In this document: one piece after another, positions 15,424-22,569 of the stretch
Layout of the letters: every line of letters starts with the position of its first letter
Position numbering within the stretch: the stretch's first letter is position 1
Origin: an uncultured Agathobacter sp.
GTDB lineage: Bacteria; Bacillota; Clostridia; Lachnospirales; Lachnospiraceae
DNA: 22,569 bases
Assembly: GCA_934358675.1 (NCBI GenBank)
Contig: CAKRKX010000036.1
Span: forward strand, 1 to 22,569
Direction of reading: 5' to 3'
The notes under the pieces: generated by a model
The model's database searches: none
What the model saw: only the letters and a program-made list of their open reading frames with translations
Told to the model about the DNA's origin: nothing
Program-made: the position numbers and the translations under genes

Positions 15424-15831
15424 TCAGCCTTTCTTTGTTCGTTTCAAGCGCAGCGCACCCGCAAATCCGCTCAACACACACAGCGCGCAATTGATCATCT
15501 GTGTCTGCGTGATTTCGATCGCAGTTCCCTCCGCGGCATGCAGTCCCAGCAGTAGGACATACAGCATCACGCCGATTCCCGCCCCATAGATCGGAGCTCG
15601 CCCCGGCACACATCGCCGCAGCACTCTTCCGCCGATCCAGCATGGCAAAATATAAAGCAGGACAAGTCCCGCGCGGATGACTTCCGCGGACAACCTGAGT
15701 TCGTACGACACATACGCCCAAAGCAGAAAATATCCTGCCGCAAGCGCGATCACAAACACCGCCGCCGCGAGAAACCGTCCGGTATAATTTGTTTTTCTTT
15801 TTACATTCTGTTCATGTTCTGCCTGTTCCAT
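15424..15831 (-). CDS. TIGR04086/DUF3792-like small membrane protein
   Basis: A 135-residue protein with a short basic N-terminus and four hydrophobic segments (about 20-42, 50-66, 82-98, 109-126), ending in a basic tail. Size, topology and position beside scfA fit the TIGR04086 (DUF3792) membrane proteins of Clostridia, whose function is unknown. The only usable ATG in this frame is at 15831, because an in-frame stop lies two codons upstream. It has no recognisable ribosome binding site, so translation may depend on read-through from asnS, whose stop is 46 nt upstream. Family assignment is by recognition and context, not a search. Confidence 0.72.
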   Translation of the reverse strand: MEQAEHEQNVKRKTNYTGRFLAAAVFVIALAAGYFLLWAYVSYELRLSAEVIRAGLVLLYILPCWIGGRVLRRCVPGRAPIYGAGIGVMLYVLLLGLHAAEGTAIEITQTQMINCALCVLSGFAGALRLKRTKKG

Positions 15832-15877
15832 GTTCTATTTATATGAAAGGATGCAGGCATTTATGACAGCATGCTTT

Positions 15878-17269
15878 TTACAGTTCGCAGTTGTTTACGG
15901 TTCTCGGGAACGGAATGACGTCACGGATGTTGCCCATACCGGTCAGATACATCACGCAGCGCTCGAATCCGAGACCGAATCCCGCATGTCTTGCAGAACC
16001 GTACTTGCGCAGATCAAGGTAGAACTTGTAGTCCTCTTCCTTGAGTCCCAACTCGTTGATTCTTGCAAGGAGCTTATCGTAGTCGTCCTCTCTCTGGCTT
16101 CCACCGATGATCTCGCCGATGCCCGGAACGAGACAGTCAACGGCTGCAACCGTCTTTCCATCCTCGTTCAATTTCATGTAGAACGCCTTGATCTCCTTCG
16201 GATAATCGGTTACGAATACCGGACGCTTGTAGATCTGCTCGGTCAGGTAGCGCTCATGCTCGGTCTGCAGATCACAGCCCCATGAAACCTTGTAATCAAA
16301 CTTGTCATTGTGCTTGGAAAGGATCTCGATTGCCTCTGTGTATGTCACACGTGCGAAATCGTTGCTCACAACGTTCTCGAGGCGGTCAAGCAGTCCCTTA
16401 TCTACGAAATTATTGAAAAATGCCATCTCTTCCGGCGCATTTTCCAGTACATAATTGATCACGTACTTGAGCATGCTCTCTGCAAGCATCATATCATCCT
16501 CAAGATCGGCAAATGCGATCTCCGGCTCGATCATCCAGAACTCAGCCGCATGGCGGGTCGTGTTGGAATTCTCGGCTCTGAACGTCGGTCCGAATGTGTA
16601 GATGTTCTTGAATGCCATCGCATAAGTCTCACCGTTGAGCTGTCCGGATACGGTCAGGTTGGTCGGCTTATTGAAGAAATCCTTGGAGTAATCAACGCTT
16701 CCGTCTTCTTTCTTCGGAATGTTGTTTAAATCCATGGTTGTCACCTGGAACATCTCGCCTGCACCCTCACAGTCACTTCCGGTGATCAGAGGGGTGTGTA
16801 CGTAGACAAAGCCTCTCTCCTGGAAGAACTTGTGGATCGCATATGCGCAGAGTGAGCGCACACGGAATACAGCCTCAAACGTGTTTGTTCTCGGGCGAAG
16901 GTGTGAGATCGTGCGCAGATACTCGAAAGTATGACGCTTTTTCTGGAGAGGATAATCCGGTGTGGACGCGCCCTCGATCGTCACTTCCGCTGCCTGAATC
17001 TCAAACGGCTGCTTTGCCTGAGGTGTCGGAACAAGCTGTCCCTTCACGATGATCGCTGCGCCGACGTTGATCTTGCACACTTCATCGTAGTTGTCAAGTC
17101 CGTCTGCGTATACGACCTGGATCGGCTCGAAAAACGTACCGTCGTTGACAACGATAAAACCAAAATTCTTGGAATTACGGTTGCTTCTGACCCATCCTCC
17201 GATGGTTACTTCCTGATTCTCATATTGCGCCTGATTGCGAAATATGTCTCTGATATTTACTAAATCCAT
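15878..17269 (-). CDS. asnS: asparaginyl-tRNA synthetase
   Basis: AsnRS charges tRNA-Asn directly with asparagine. The 463-residue protein has an N-terminal OB-fold anticodon-binding domain (about 15-110, with [19 protein letters not shown]). The class IIb core carries motif 2 [19 protein letters not shown] and motif 3 in [20 protein letters not shown], ending in the usual [10 protein letters not shown]. The ATG at 17269 has GGAGG 7 nt upstream; the frame stays open back to 17371, but the conserved OB-fold start and the binding site support the shorter form. Presence of AsnRS implies direct tRNA-Asn charging rather than sole dependence on amidation. Confidence 0.96.
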   Translation of the reverse strand: MDLVNIRDIFRNQAQYENQEVTIGGWVRSNRNSKNFGFIVVNDGTFFEPIQVVYADGLDNYDEVCKINVGAAIIVKGQLVPTPQAKQPFEIQAAEVTIEGASTPDYPLQKKRHTFEYLRTISHLRPRTNTFEAVFRVRSLCAYAIHKFFQERGFVYVHTPLITGSDCEGAGEMFQVTTMDLNNIPKKEDGSVDYSKDFFNKPTNLTVSGQLNGETYAMAFKNIYTFGPTFRAENSNTTRHAAEFWMIEPEIAFADLEDDMMLAESMLKYVINYVLENAPEEMAFFNNFVDKGLLDRLENVVSNDFARVTYTEAIEILSKHNDKFDYKVSWGCDLQTEHERYLTEQIYKRPVFVTDYPKEIKAFYMKLNEDGKTVAAVDCLVPGIGEIIGGSQREDDYDKLLARINELGLKEEDYKFYLDLRKYGSARHAGFGLGFERCVMYLTGMGNIRDVIPFPRTVNNCEL

Positions 17270-17350
17270 TTTGTTGCCTCCGTTTCTGTGTCGATTTCCT
17301 GAATCGCCACATAAATCTAATCCCTTTATATTTGTCTTTTTATCTCCAAA

Positions 17351-17368
17351 CACGATTTGCAAATCGTG
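17351..17368. other. 18-bp perfect palindrome upstream of asnS
   Basis: CACGATTTGCAAATCGTG is its own reverse complement, with no central spacer. It lies 24 nt after the lipoprotein stop and about 80 nt before the asnS start. The 123-nt gap holds no good -35/-10 pair in my reading. It could be an operator or a short hairpin. Only three T residues follow it on the minus strand, so it is not a convincing terminator. Confidence 0.4.
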
Positions 17369-17392
17369 CATGCTTCGATTTCAAATAGATAT

Positions 17393-18598
17393 CTAGTTTT
17401 CTGTTGAATCCGCTTTCTGAACCGTAACATTGGCATTCTCAATAACAAATGAAAGTGCATCATTCGTAAGGTACAGCTGCTTCAAATTCTTCTCGCCATC
17501 TTCCTTGTTGCCGTTTCCGTAATAATCATAAATCGCAGCCTCTGTTGACAGTTCACTGTTGCCCGAACTGATAATATAGTCGATAAACTGCTCATACTTG
17601 TCCTGATCGATTTCAAGACCTTCAAGCTCTGCAATTCGATCAAAGATAAACTCAAGCTTAATCTGCTTCTCAAGGTTCGTCTTCCATGTTTTCTGCATAT
17701 CGGCAAGTGTTGTGTTATTGGTCTGCAGATACTCTTCAAGAGTCTGCGTATCGCCAACATTATCTCTTGTGTACTGAGCCTGATACTCCGCAAGCCTTGC
17801 CTCAAGATACTCATCCGGAATCGTCACTTCACTGTTGTCCAGCATATAGGTCTGTACTTTGTTGACCGTATCCTGCGACTTGCTTGAGGAAGCCTGGCTT
17901 TCCATCATTGCACGCACATTCTTGATCAGGTCTTCCTTTGTTTCTATCTGTGCATCCGAGAAATTTTCCTTGACCTGATCATCGGTAAGATCATCGAGGG
18001 TCAGTGCCTGATAGATTCCCTTAACATTAAATTTGAAAGTTGTCATCTCTCCCGCAAGATCCGGGTTATTCGGATATTCATCCGGGAACTTCACGTCGGA
18101 GCTTGTCTCCTCACCAACCTTGGCACCGATCAGTCCGTCACTGAATCCGTCAATGTATCCTGTCTGCTGGGTTGCCTCACAGTTGTTGCTGACATCGATC
18201 ATAACATCCGTTGCAGCACCGCCCTCAAAAGCCTCATCATTGTGGTATCCGGTGAAATCAACCAGAACCAGATCGCCTTCTTGTACAGTATCACGGTCCG
18301 TGATCTCTTTGCCTTTTACCCCGCGGTAATTAAGGAGCGCGAGTGTTCTCGCATTTACCTGCTCGTCGGTTACATCGTAATCCCCCGTGATCGTAACATC
18401 AATTCCTTTGTAGTCCGCCAGCTTTGTTACCAGCTTCGACAGATCGATATCCATCTGCGCACTGCTGACTCCGTTGTAGGTCTCCTGCGCAGTACTTTCT
18501 GTTGCGCTCTCGGTTCCCTTCTGTGATCCATTTCCGCATCCGGTCATTGCGAATATGGTTGTCATGCACAATAAGAGTGCAATCATTCTTTTCTTCAT
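17393..18598 (-). CDS. extracytoplasmic FKBP/trigger-factor-like peptidyl-prolyl isomerase lipoprotein
   Basis: A 401-residue lipoprotein, probably anchored on the outer face of the membrane as a folding factor for exported proteins. The N-terminus is a lipoprotein signal (MKKRMIALLL to Cys21 in AMTGCGN), then a Ser/Thr/Glu-rich linker. An FKBP-type domain spans about 95-200 (GDLVLVDFTGYHND, then GYIDGFSDGLIGAKVGE). A helical region resembling the trigger factor C-terminal chaperone domain covers about 205-390 (VTIPDEYLEARLAEYQAQY). Trigger factor itself is cytoplasmic and lacks a signal, so this is a secreted relative. AAGGA precedes the ATG at 8 nt. Domain reading is by eye; whether it retains isomerase activity is unknown. 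Confidence 0.85.
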   Translation of the reverse strand: MKKRMIALLLCMTTIFAMTGCGNGSQKGTESATESTAQETYNGVSSAQMDIDLSKLVTKLADYKGIDVTITGDYDVTDEQVNARTLALLNYRGVKGKEITDRDTVQEGDLVLVDFTGYHNDEAFEGGAATDVMIDVSNNCEATQQTGYIDGFSDGLIGAKVGEETSSDVKFPDEYPNNPDLAGEMTTFKFNVKGIYQALTLDDLTDDQVKENFSDAQIETKEDLIKNVRAMMESQASSSKSQDTVNKVQTYMLDNSEVTIPDEYLEARLAEYQAQYTRDNVGDTQTLEEYLQTNNTTLADMQKTWKTNLEKQIKLEFIFDRIAELEGLEIDQDKYEQFIDYIISSGNSELSTEAAIYDYYGNGNKEDGEKNLKQLYLTNDALSFVIENANVTVQKADSTEN

Positions 18599-18645
18599 AA
18601 GATATTCCTTTCTACGCCTTCTTTTGAAGTCGAACTAACTAATTT

Positions 18646-18674
18646 AACATACCATAAATTAAGGTAAGTGTCAA
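18646..18674 (-). promoter_or_regulatory. promoter of the trigger-factor-like lipoprotein
   Basis: On the minus strand TTGACA (18674-18669), a 17-nt spacer and TATGTT (18651-18646). It diverges from the plus-strand promoter beginning at 18691; the two -35 boxes are 16 nt apart. Confidence 0.8.
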
Positions 18675-18690
18675 AAAGTACATATACACG

Positions 18691-18719
18691 TTGCTTTTTG
18701 GGACAATGTTTGTTAAAAT
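18691..18719 (+). promoter_or_regulatory. promoter of the plus-strand membrane-anchored protein gene
   Basis: TTGCTT (18691-18696), a 17-nt spacer and TAAAAT (18714-18719), followed by a leader of about 25 nt with an AGGAGG site. Confidence 0.75.
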
Positions 18720-18749
18720 ATATCTCAGTAAAAATAGGAGGAATCCAAC

Positions 18750-19283
18750 GTGAAACCATTAACAATTGCATTATTGGTCATCTTACTGGTACTCATTGCA
18801 GCGATGATCATTCTGTATTTTCTTGGTAAGAAAGCACAGAAGAGAAAAGACGAACAGGACGAACAGATTAAGGCAGCAGCACAGACCGTGTCCATGCTGA
18901 TCATTGACAAAAAGCGATTGCGGCTCAAAGATGCGGGACTTCCGGCGAACGTCATTGAACAGACACCGAAGTACTTACGCCGCTCAAAACTTCCGATCGT
19001 TAAGGCGAAGGTCGGACCGAGAGTTATGACTTTGATCGCGGACGAGCAGATCTTCGATGAGATCCCGCTCAAGAAGGAAGTCAAGGCAACCGTAAGCGGT
19101 CTCTACATTACCGCAGTTCGAGGACTTCGCGGACCTCTCCCGACACCGGAGAAGAAGAAAAAAGGCTTCCGTGCCAGACTCTTAAAATCCTATAAAAAGT
19201 CACAAAAAATAACCGAACAATATCAGGAAGAAAAAGCTATCGATGCCGAACGTCGCAAAGCTCGTAAGAAAAACAAAAAATAG
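18750..19283 (+). CDS. small basic membrane-anchored protein, unknown function
   Basis: A 177-residue protein that I do not recognise. It has one N-terminal membrane segment (about 4-25) followed by a positively charged region, so the rest probably faces the cytoplasm. A middle part (about 50-130) appears folded, with alternating strands such as KLPIVKAKVGPRVMTLIA and ATVSGLYITAVRG. The C-terminal 45 residues are extremely rich in Lys and Arg, ending KARKKNKK, suggesting contact with RNA, ribosomes or acidic lipids. Translation starts at GTG (18750-18752) with AGGAGG 9 nt upstream. It is the only plus-strand gene in the window, has its own divergent promoter, and ends in a strong terminator. 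Confidence 0.85.
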   Translation: MKPLTIALLVILLVLIAAMIILYFLGKKAQKRKDEQDEQIKAAAQTVSMLIIDKKRLRLKDAGLPANVIEQTPKYLRRSKLPIVKAKVGPRVMTLIADEQIFDEIPLKKEVKATVSGLYITAVRGLRGPLPTPEKKKKGFRARLLKSYKKSQKITEQYQEEKAIDAERRKARKKNKK

Positions 19284-19288
19284 GATTA

Positions 19289-19334
19289 GACCGGAGTATA
19301 AATAATTATTCTTTATGCTCCGGTCTTCTTATTT
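19289..19334 (+). terminator. intrinsic terminator of the plus-strand gene
   Basis: GACCGGAGTATAAA pairs with TTTATGCTCCGGTC (19289-19325, one G-T pair), followed by TTCTTATTT. It stands between convergent genes and could also slow minus-strand transcripts, though the T tract is poorer on that side. Confidence 0.88.
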
Positions 19335-19335
19335 A

Positions 19336-20919
19336 TCATTTACAATTGTATTTTACTATTGATTTATATTCCAATACATAATCACGAATTTCTTTTGTTT
19401 TTCTCTCATATGTATAGTATAATTCTCTAGTGTAAAGCCATTCCTTCCATCCTTGATGCAAAAGATCTCCCGATTTATAATAAAAATTGCGTATAGGATA
19501 TTTTTTTGTTTCTAATGCATTCTTATAAATTATTTCTGTAATAGAATCCACATCCTCTTGAGAGATATAAATATCAGCTTTTCGAATAAAATTTGTCAAA
19601 TTATTATATCTAATGACTGTATTACCTGATTCATTTTCTATATCAACCTCATCATTAGCTATTACTACTATGTTCTTTACTTTAATATATTCATTTGTAT
19701 CCATATTTCTCTTAAAATTCTTATTAAGGAATTCTTCTAAATACAAAGCATGACGTTCATTTTGCTCTACCGGACTAGATATAGGCTCTCTTTTATTTCC
19801 CATTACCTTATTCCATCGCCCGTCCTTATCTATATGCAATCCATACTTTCCTGAACTGCCATAATTTTTAATTTCTACCACATATACCCCATATTGTGAA
19901 ACAACTATTAAGTCATTTTCTATAGAGTTTCCTCTTACTTCTAATCGAATATTTGCCAAAGTTTTAAACTGAAATTCATATTGTCCAATCTCCGCTTCAA
20001 CCTTCCTTTCACCTTCATACCCTGTCTTGATTATATTATATTCTTTTTGAAATTCCCCATACCATTCATTAGCAGCATTTCTATAAGGTTCAAAACGCAA
20101 GAGAGGAACATATATTTCATCTTGAATCCGCTTTTTTAACATAACACTCAAGTGTGTGTCTTTTCGAAAATTGATATCATATGTTCTCGGATCAAATGGC
20201 ACTCTTAAATCACAGGCGTCTAAATTAGCCTTATCAAACCACCCACTTAAACGAATCCCCTTTTCTAATGTATTCAAATAAAAATATCGCATTTCATTAT
20301 CTACATATACAATTTCTTCGTTCGACCGAATCAAACTAAGCAATTCTTTTTTCTTTTCAGCGGATAAATCTTTTTCTTTCAGAATAATATTCTCAAAAAC
20401 AGAATCATACTCCTTCGCTATATTAATATATTCTCGCGCATTGTCCATAATATCTTTCAAATTTGTGACAGGTATTGAATTTATATCTGGTAACTTTTTT
20501 TCCAGGTACAAAATTCTATTATTTTCTTTATTTCGCCTTTTTGTTAATTGAATTGGCCTACTTATTACAAGAGTCAACACATATCCAATAAAAATCCCCC
20601 ACATTACCAGTTTTTCTTGCTGTTGATTATCAATTGTCTTTTCTATATTCCGCCAATTGCTTGTTAAATAAAATAACATTATTTTATATACAAAGTTTAC
20701 CAACACTATTTCCCATGTTACTAGCACTTCAATATCAATTAAATTAATCACATTTGCTGTAATTATAGGAATTACAGCAAAAAGACTTTCAAACAATCCA
20801 AAATTCGTATAGAACATTTTAATTGTATATCCAGCATTAACAACTACTAATATTGCACAAAACGCCTTATCAAATCTCGTTCCTTCAAATCTCTTTTCTT
20901 TTTCTATAACTCTATTCAT
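19336..20919 (-). CDS. membrane protein with C-terminal NERD (nuclease-related) domain
   Basis: A 527-residue protein with about four N-terminal membrane helices (18-38, 44-64, 67-87, 103-123), a charged, mostly helical middle region (130-295), and a NERD domain (about 298-425). The NERD part starts with the typical GYEGERKVEAEI. It contains D336 in ENDLIVVSQYG and E349-x-K351 in VVEIKNYG, the PD-(D/E)xK-like nuclease core, so key residues look intact. NERD domains are linked to DNA processing, but few are characterised. AAGGA precedes the ATG; it follows the secreted-protein gene by 21 nt, indicating an operon. Base composition is AT-rich, unlike the housekeeping genes. Substrate and role are unknown. 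Confidence 0.82.
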   Translation of the reverse strand: MNRVIEKEKRFEGTRFDKAFCAILVVVNAGYTIKMFYTNFGLFESLFAVIPIITANVINLIDIEVLVTWEIVLVNFVYKIMLFYLTSNWRNIEKTIDNQQQEKLVMWGIFIGYVLTLVISRPIQLTKRRNKENNRILYLEKKLPDINSIPVTNLKDIMDNAREYINIAKEYDSVFENIILKEKDLSAEKKKELLSLIRSNEEIVYVDNEMRYFYLNTLEKGIRLSGWFDKANLDACDLRVPFDPRTYDINFRKDTHLSVMLKKRIQDEIYVPLLRFEPYRNAANEWYGEFQKEYNIIKTGYEGERKVEAEIGQYEFQFKTLANIRLEVRGNSIENDLIVVSQYGVYVVEIKNYGSSGKYGLHIDKDGRWNKVMGNKREPISSPVEQNERHALYLEEFLNKNFKRNMDTNEYIKVKNIVVIANDEVDIENESGNTVIRYNNLTNFIRKADIYISQEDVDSITEIIYKNALETKKYPIRNFYYKSGDLLHQGWKEWLYTRELYYTYERKTKEIRDYVLEYKSIVKYNCK

Positions 20920-20940
20920 TCCATCTATCCTTTGTTCTAT

Positions 20941-21846
20941 TTAATATCCAAACTCTTCTTCGCTTATTCGAACACTCTTCTTCTTTGCAAAACTGTATTT
21001 ATAATACTTCCATTCCTGCACCGGTTTTCCATATGCATAATATAAATACTTTTTATTTATCTCCCCAAACTCATTCGCTTTAATAACTCCATATGTAACA
21101 AGTTTTTTCTTTGTAATATTATACGACTTTATCCTATACTTAAATTCTGCTGCAGGTTCTAAAAAATAGATCATGTTATCAACCACTTCATAGCGATAAC
21201 AATTACCGCTGATACTTTTTACCTTTTTCCCATCAGATTTTCTGTACAAAGAAATCCCATTATTATCCGTCTTTGAATTTGTATTGACTATAACGTACTT
21301 ACCAACAAACTCTCCAAAGTATCCATTATTACAGATTGTCTTTAGTTGCTTACTTTTCAAATCATAAGTTATTACTTCCGGCTTATTGTCTTTTGTATAC
21401 CCATAACCATATATTTTTCCACCTGAAATCTCATTAAGTGCCTGTAGTTCTCCTACATTTCCTATGCATACACCTTGTTTTGATTCCAAATCATACGAAT
21501 ACAGATTCCTTGCTTTCGTTTTCCTATCTATAACTATATAGTACACAAAATTCTTAAAAACAAGTCCACTTTGCCCAATATAAGTTCCCTTTTCCGCCGT
21601 TACCAAAACTTCTTCTTTCGTCATTTCTAAATCTGAGTATCGCGATATTTTCTTTTGTTCCGAATCAATCCAATACAAAAAACCGCCAATCCAATAAGTT
21701 CCTGATTCCCCATCGTCACACGGTATTAAATGATAGTTTATTGTTTCTTTTTCATTTGCCTGCACTATTTTTTGATCACCTAAAATACTTACTATCACCA
21801 CCATTACCAACAAAAAAATCCACTTTGCTATCTTTTGTCTTTTCAT
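20941..21846 (-). CDS. secreted repeat protein, DUF5050/propeller-like, unknown function
   Basis: A 301-residue protein with an N-terminal signal sequence (hydrophobic about 9-23, likely cleaved after VQA at about 30). The mature part is a string of beta-strand repeats of the type 'xxYWIGGFLYWIDSEQKKISRYS', with recurring Y-W/Y-I and 'YDLxSKQ' units (NLYSYDLESKQG, VITYDLKSKQLK, SYNITKKKL), suggesting a beta-propeller like the DUF5050 family. No catalytic motif is visible, so binding is more likely than catalysis. GAGGAG lies 9 nt before the ATG. It sits 37 nt after the glycan-binding-domain gene and 21 nt before the NERD gene. AT-rich codon use matches these two neighbours. Confidence 0.75.
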   Translation of the reverse strand: MKRQKIAKWIFLLVMVVIVSILGDQKIVQANEKETINYHLIPCDDGESGTYWIGGFLYWIDSEQKKISRYSDLEMTKEEVLVTAEKGTYIGQSGLVFKNFVYYIVIDRKTKARNLYSYDLESKQGVCIGNVGELQALNEISGGKIYGYGYTKDNKPEVITYDLKSKQLKTICNNGYFGEFVGKYVIVNTNSKTDNNGISLYRKSDGKKVKSISGNCYRYEVVDNMIYFLEPAAEFKYRIKSYNITKKKLVTYGVIKANEFGEINKKYLYYAYGKPVQEWKYYKYSFAKKKSVRISEEEFGY

Positions 21847-21883
21847 AATATCAATCTCCTCTTTTTATATTTATATGTTATAC

Positions 21884-22569
21884 TTAAAATAGTTTCACTT
21901 CCGAAATTACAGTATCTTCATATTTACTGCCATCATATACTGAAATAATTGTTATTTTTACATATGAAGTAACTCTTGTCTCAAAACGGAACATCTGTCC
22001 TTTATCAAATTCATCCTGCAATTTTAATTGTTCTATTGTTCCATCCGAAAATTCCAATTCAACTTCTGCTGGTCTGGCATTTTTATAATATAAGTCTTCA
22101 TTTTTCTGATAACCATTCCAAATTTTTATTCCACTTACAGAATAATCATTATCAAAATTGATAAGCACATATTCTCCCTCGCCATTGCCATCAACACCTT
22201 CAACCCAGGCTGTCGTCGTATCTTCATCCACCAAACGATTCGGAATATGATTAACGCTTTTTTCTTTCAAATATGAACTGGCAGATATATTTTGAATATC
22301 TTTCATGGAAATTGTTTTCGCCTCAGGATTCTCCGATACACTTTCAATTTCTGATGTCTTGACTTTCTCTTCCTTAACATCATCTTTTATTGAACTATTC
22401 CGAATCTGCGCCTCCGTTCCACTCTCTTGACTTAATTGTGAGTTACTCTCGTACACAACGGGCCATTCATCATTTGGGTTATACGCCGCTTTTATTACTT
22501 TCCAGTGTGCCCAAATTGCAATTCCTATCCCTATTACTAATCCCACAATTATTGGGACTACTATATAAT
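21884..22569 (-). CDS. membrane protein with C-terminal discoidin-like NADase-type glycan-binding domain (partial, N-terminus beyond window)
   Basis: The frame stays open to the right edge (codons upstream of the GTG at 22546 read YIVVPII without a stop), so the gene is cut. The visible 227 residues comprise a membrane helix, a Ser/Glu/Lys-rich linker of about 60 residues, and a C-terminal domain of about 135 residues. That domain carries the pattern RLVDEDTTTAWVEGVDGNGEGEY, KIWNGYQKNEDLYYKNARP and a closing VYDGSKYEDTVISEVKLF. This matches the discoidin-like fold annotated as NADase-type glycan-binding domain. Such domains are displayed outside the cell and are thought to bind carbohydrate. 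The missing N-terminus may carry a zinc ribbon, common in this architecture. It is the first visible gene of the AT-rich trio. Confidence 0.8.
   Translation of the reverse strand, partial: YIVVPIIVGLVIGIGIAIWAHWKVIKAAYNPNDEWPVVYESNSQLSQESGTEAQIRNSSIKDDVKEEKVKTSEIESVSENPEAKTISMKDIQNISASSYLKEKSVNHIPNRLVDEDTTTAWVEGVDGNGEGEYVLINFDNDYSVSGIKIWNGYQKNEDLYYKNARPAEVELEFSDGTIEQLKLQDEFDKGQMFRFETRVTSYVKITIISVYDGSKYEDTVISEVKLF

Noticed and set aside
15173..15721. A 182-codon minus-strand frame ending in the SCIFF peptide
   Set aside because: The upstream part overlaps the TIGR04086-like gene out of frame and crosses the scfA promoter; the ATG at 15316 has a ribosome binding site and gives the classic SCIFF size.
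17270..17371. N-terminal extension of asnS
   Set aside because: It would run through the 18-bp palindrome and has no ribosome binding site; the OB-fold start and GGAGG support 17269.
22544..22546. GTG at 22546 as the true start of the glycan-binding-domain gene
   Set aside because: The frame stays open to the window edge, the upstream codons continue a hydrophobic helix, and no ribosome binding site precedes the GTG.
1..22569. CRISPR arrays, tRNA or rRNA genes, transposases, phage genes
   Set aside because: I saw no regularly spaced direct repeats, no tRNA cloverleaf or rRNA signature, and no transposase or phage-type protein on either strand.

Overview
The window reads as chromosomal DNA from an anaerobic Firmicute of the Clostridia, most likely family Lachnospiraceae. 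Pointers are the SCIFF peptide with its radical-SAM maturase beside a fused secDF, a TIGR04086/DUF3792-type membrane protein, an FMN riboswitch ahead of ribD-ribE-ribBA-ribH, a serine T-box, strong AGGAGG ribosome binding sites and a crotonase behind its own promoter. No species call is possible from the sequence alone. Almost every gene is on the minus strand; one gene (18750-19283) is on the plus strand.

Layout, in plus coordinates. 1-3733: riboflavin operon, transcribed right to left from a promoter at 3705-3733 through an FMN riboswitch and two terminator-like hairpins into ribD, ribE, ribBA and ribH (cut by the left edge). 3733-4684: lone crotonase (crt) whose promoter contains an 18-bp palindrome with Rex-operator layout. 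4704-5963: a 62-residue four-cysteine protein followed 3 nt later by an orphan PTS EIIC-like membrane protein. 6079-9085: serS behind a T-box leader (candidate specifier UCC), preceded by glyA with its own promoter. 9105-11229: nicotinamidase (pncA), nicotinate phosphoribosyltransferase (pncB) and a DUF1294 membrane protein, a small NAD-salvage operon. 11279-15395: the SCIFF unit, scfA (47 aa), scfB (maturase) and fused secDF, with a 99-bp imperfect palindrome and a hairpin between scfA and scfB. 15424-18674: a TIGR04086-like membrane protein, asnS and a lipoprotein of FKBP/trigger-factor type. 18691-19334: divergent plus-strand gene for a small basic membrane-anchored protein, ending in a strong terminator.

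19336-22569 has a different character: markedly AT-rich compared with the rest and holding three closely spaced minus-strand genes. In transcription order these are a membrane protein with a C-terminal discoidin-like (NADase-type glycan-binding) domain, cut by the right edge; a secreted repeat/propeller-like protein; and a four-helix membrane protein with a NERD nuclease-related domain. This looks like a recently acquired cassette and is the best candidate here for an undescribed system, but its function cannot be read from sequence alone.

The rest is mainly housekeeping: cofactor synthesis (FMN/FAD, NAD), one-carbon metabolism and aminoacylation (glyA, serS, asnS), and protein export and folding (secDF, extracytoplasmic foldase). 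Regulatory elements visible in the DNA include an FMN riboswitch, a T-box, a Rex-like operator, eight sigma-A-type promoters that I rate moderate to good plus one weak candidate, and several intrinsic terminators. No rRNA, tRNA, CRISPR array, insertion sequence or phage gene was recognised.
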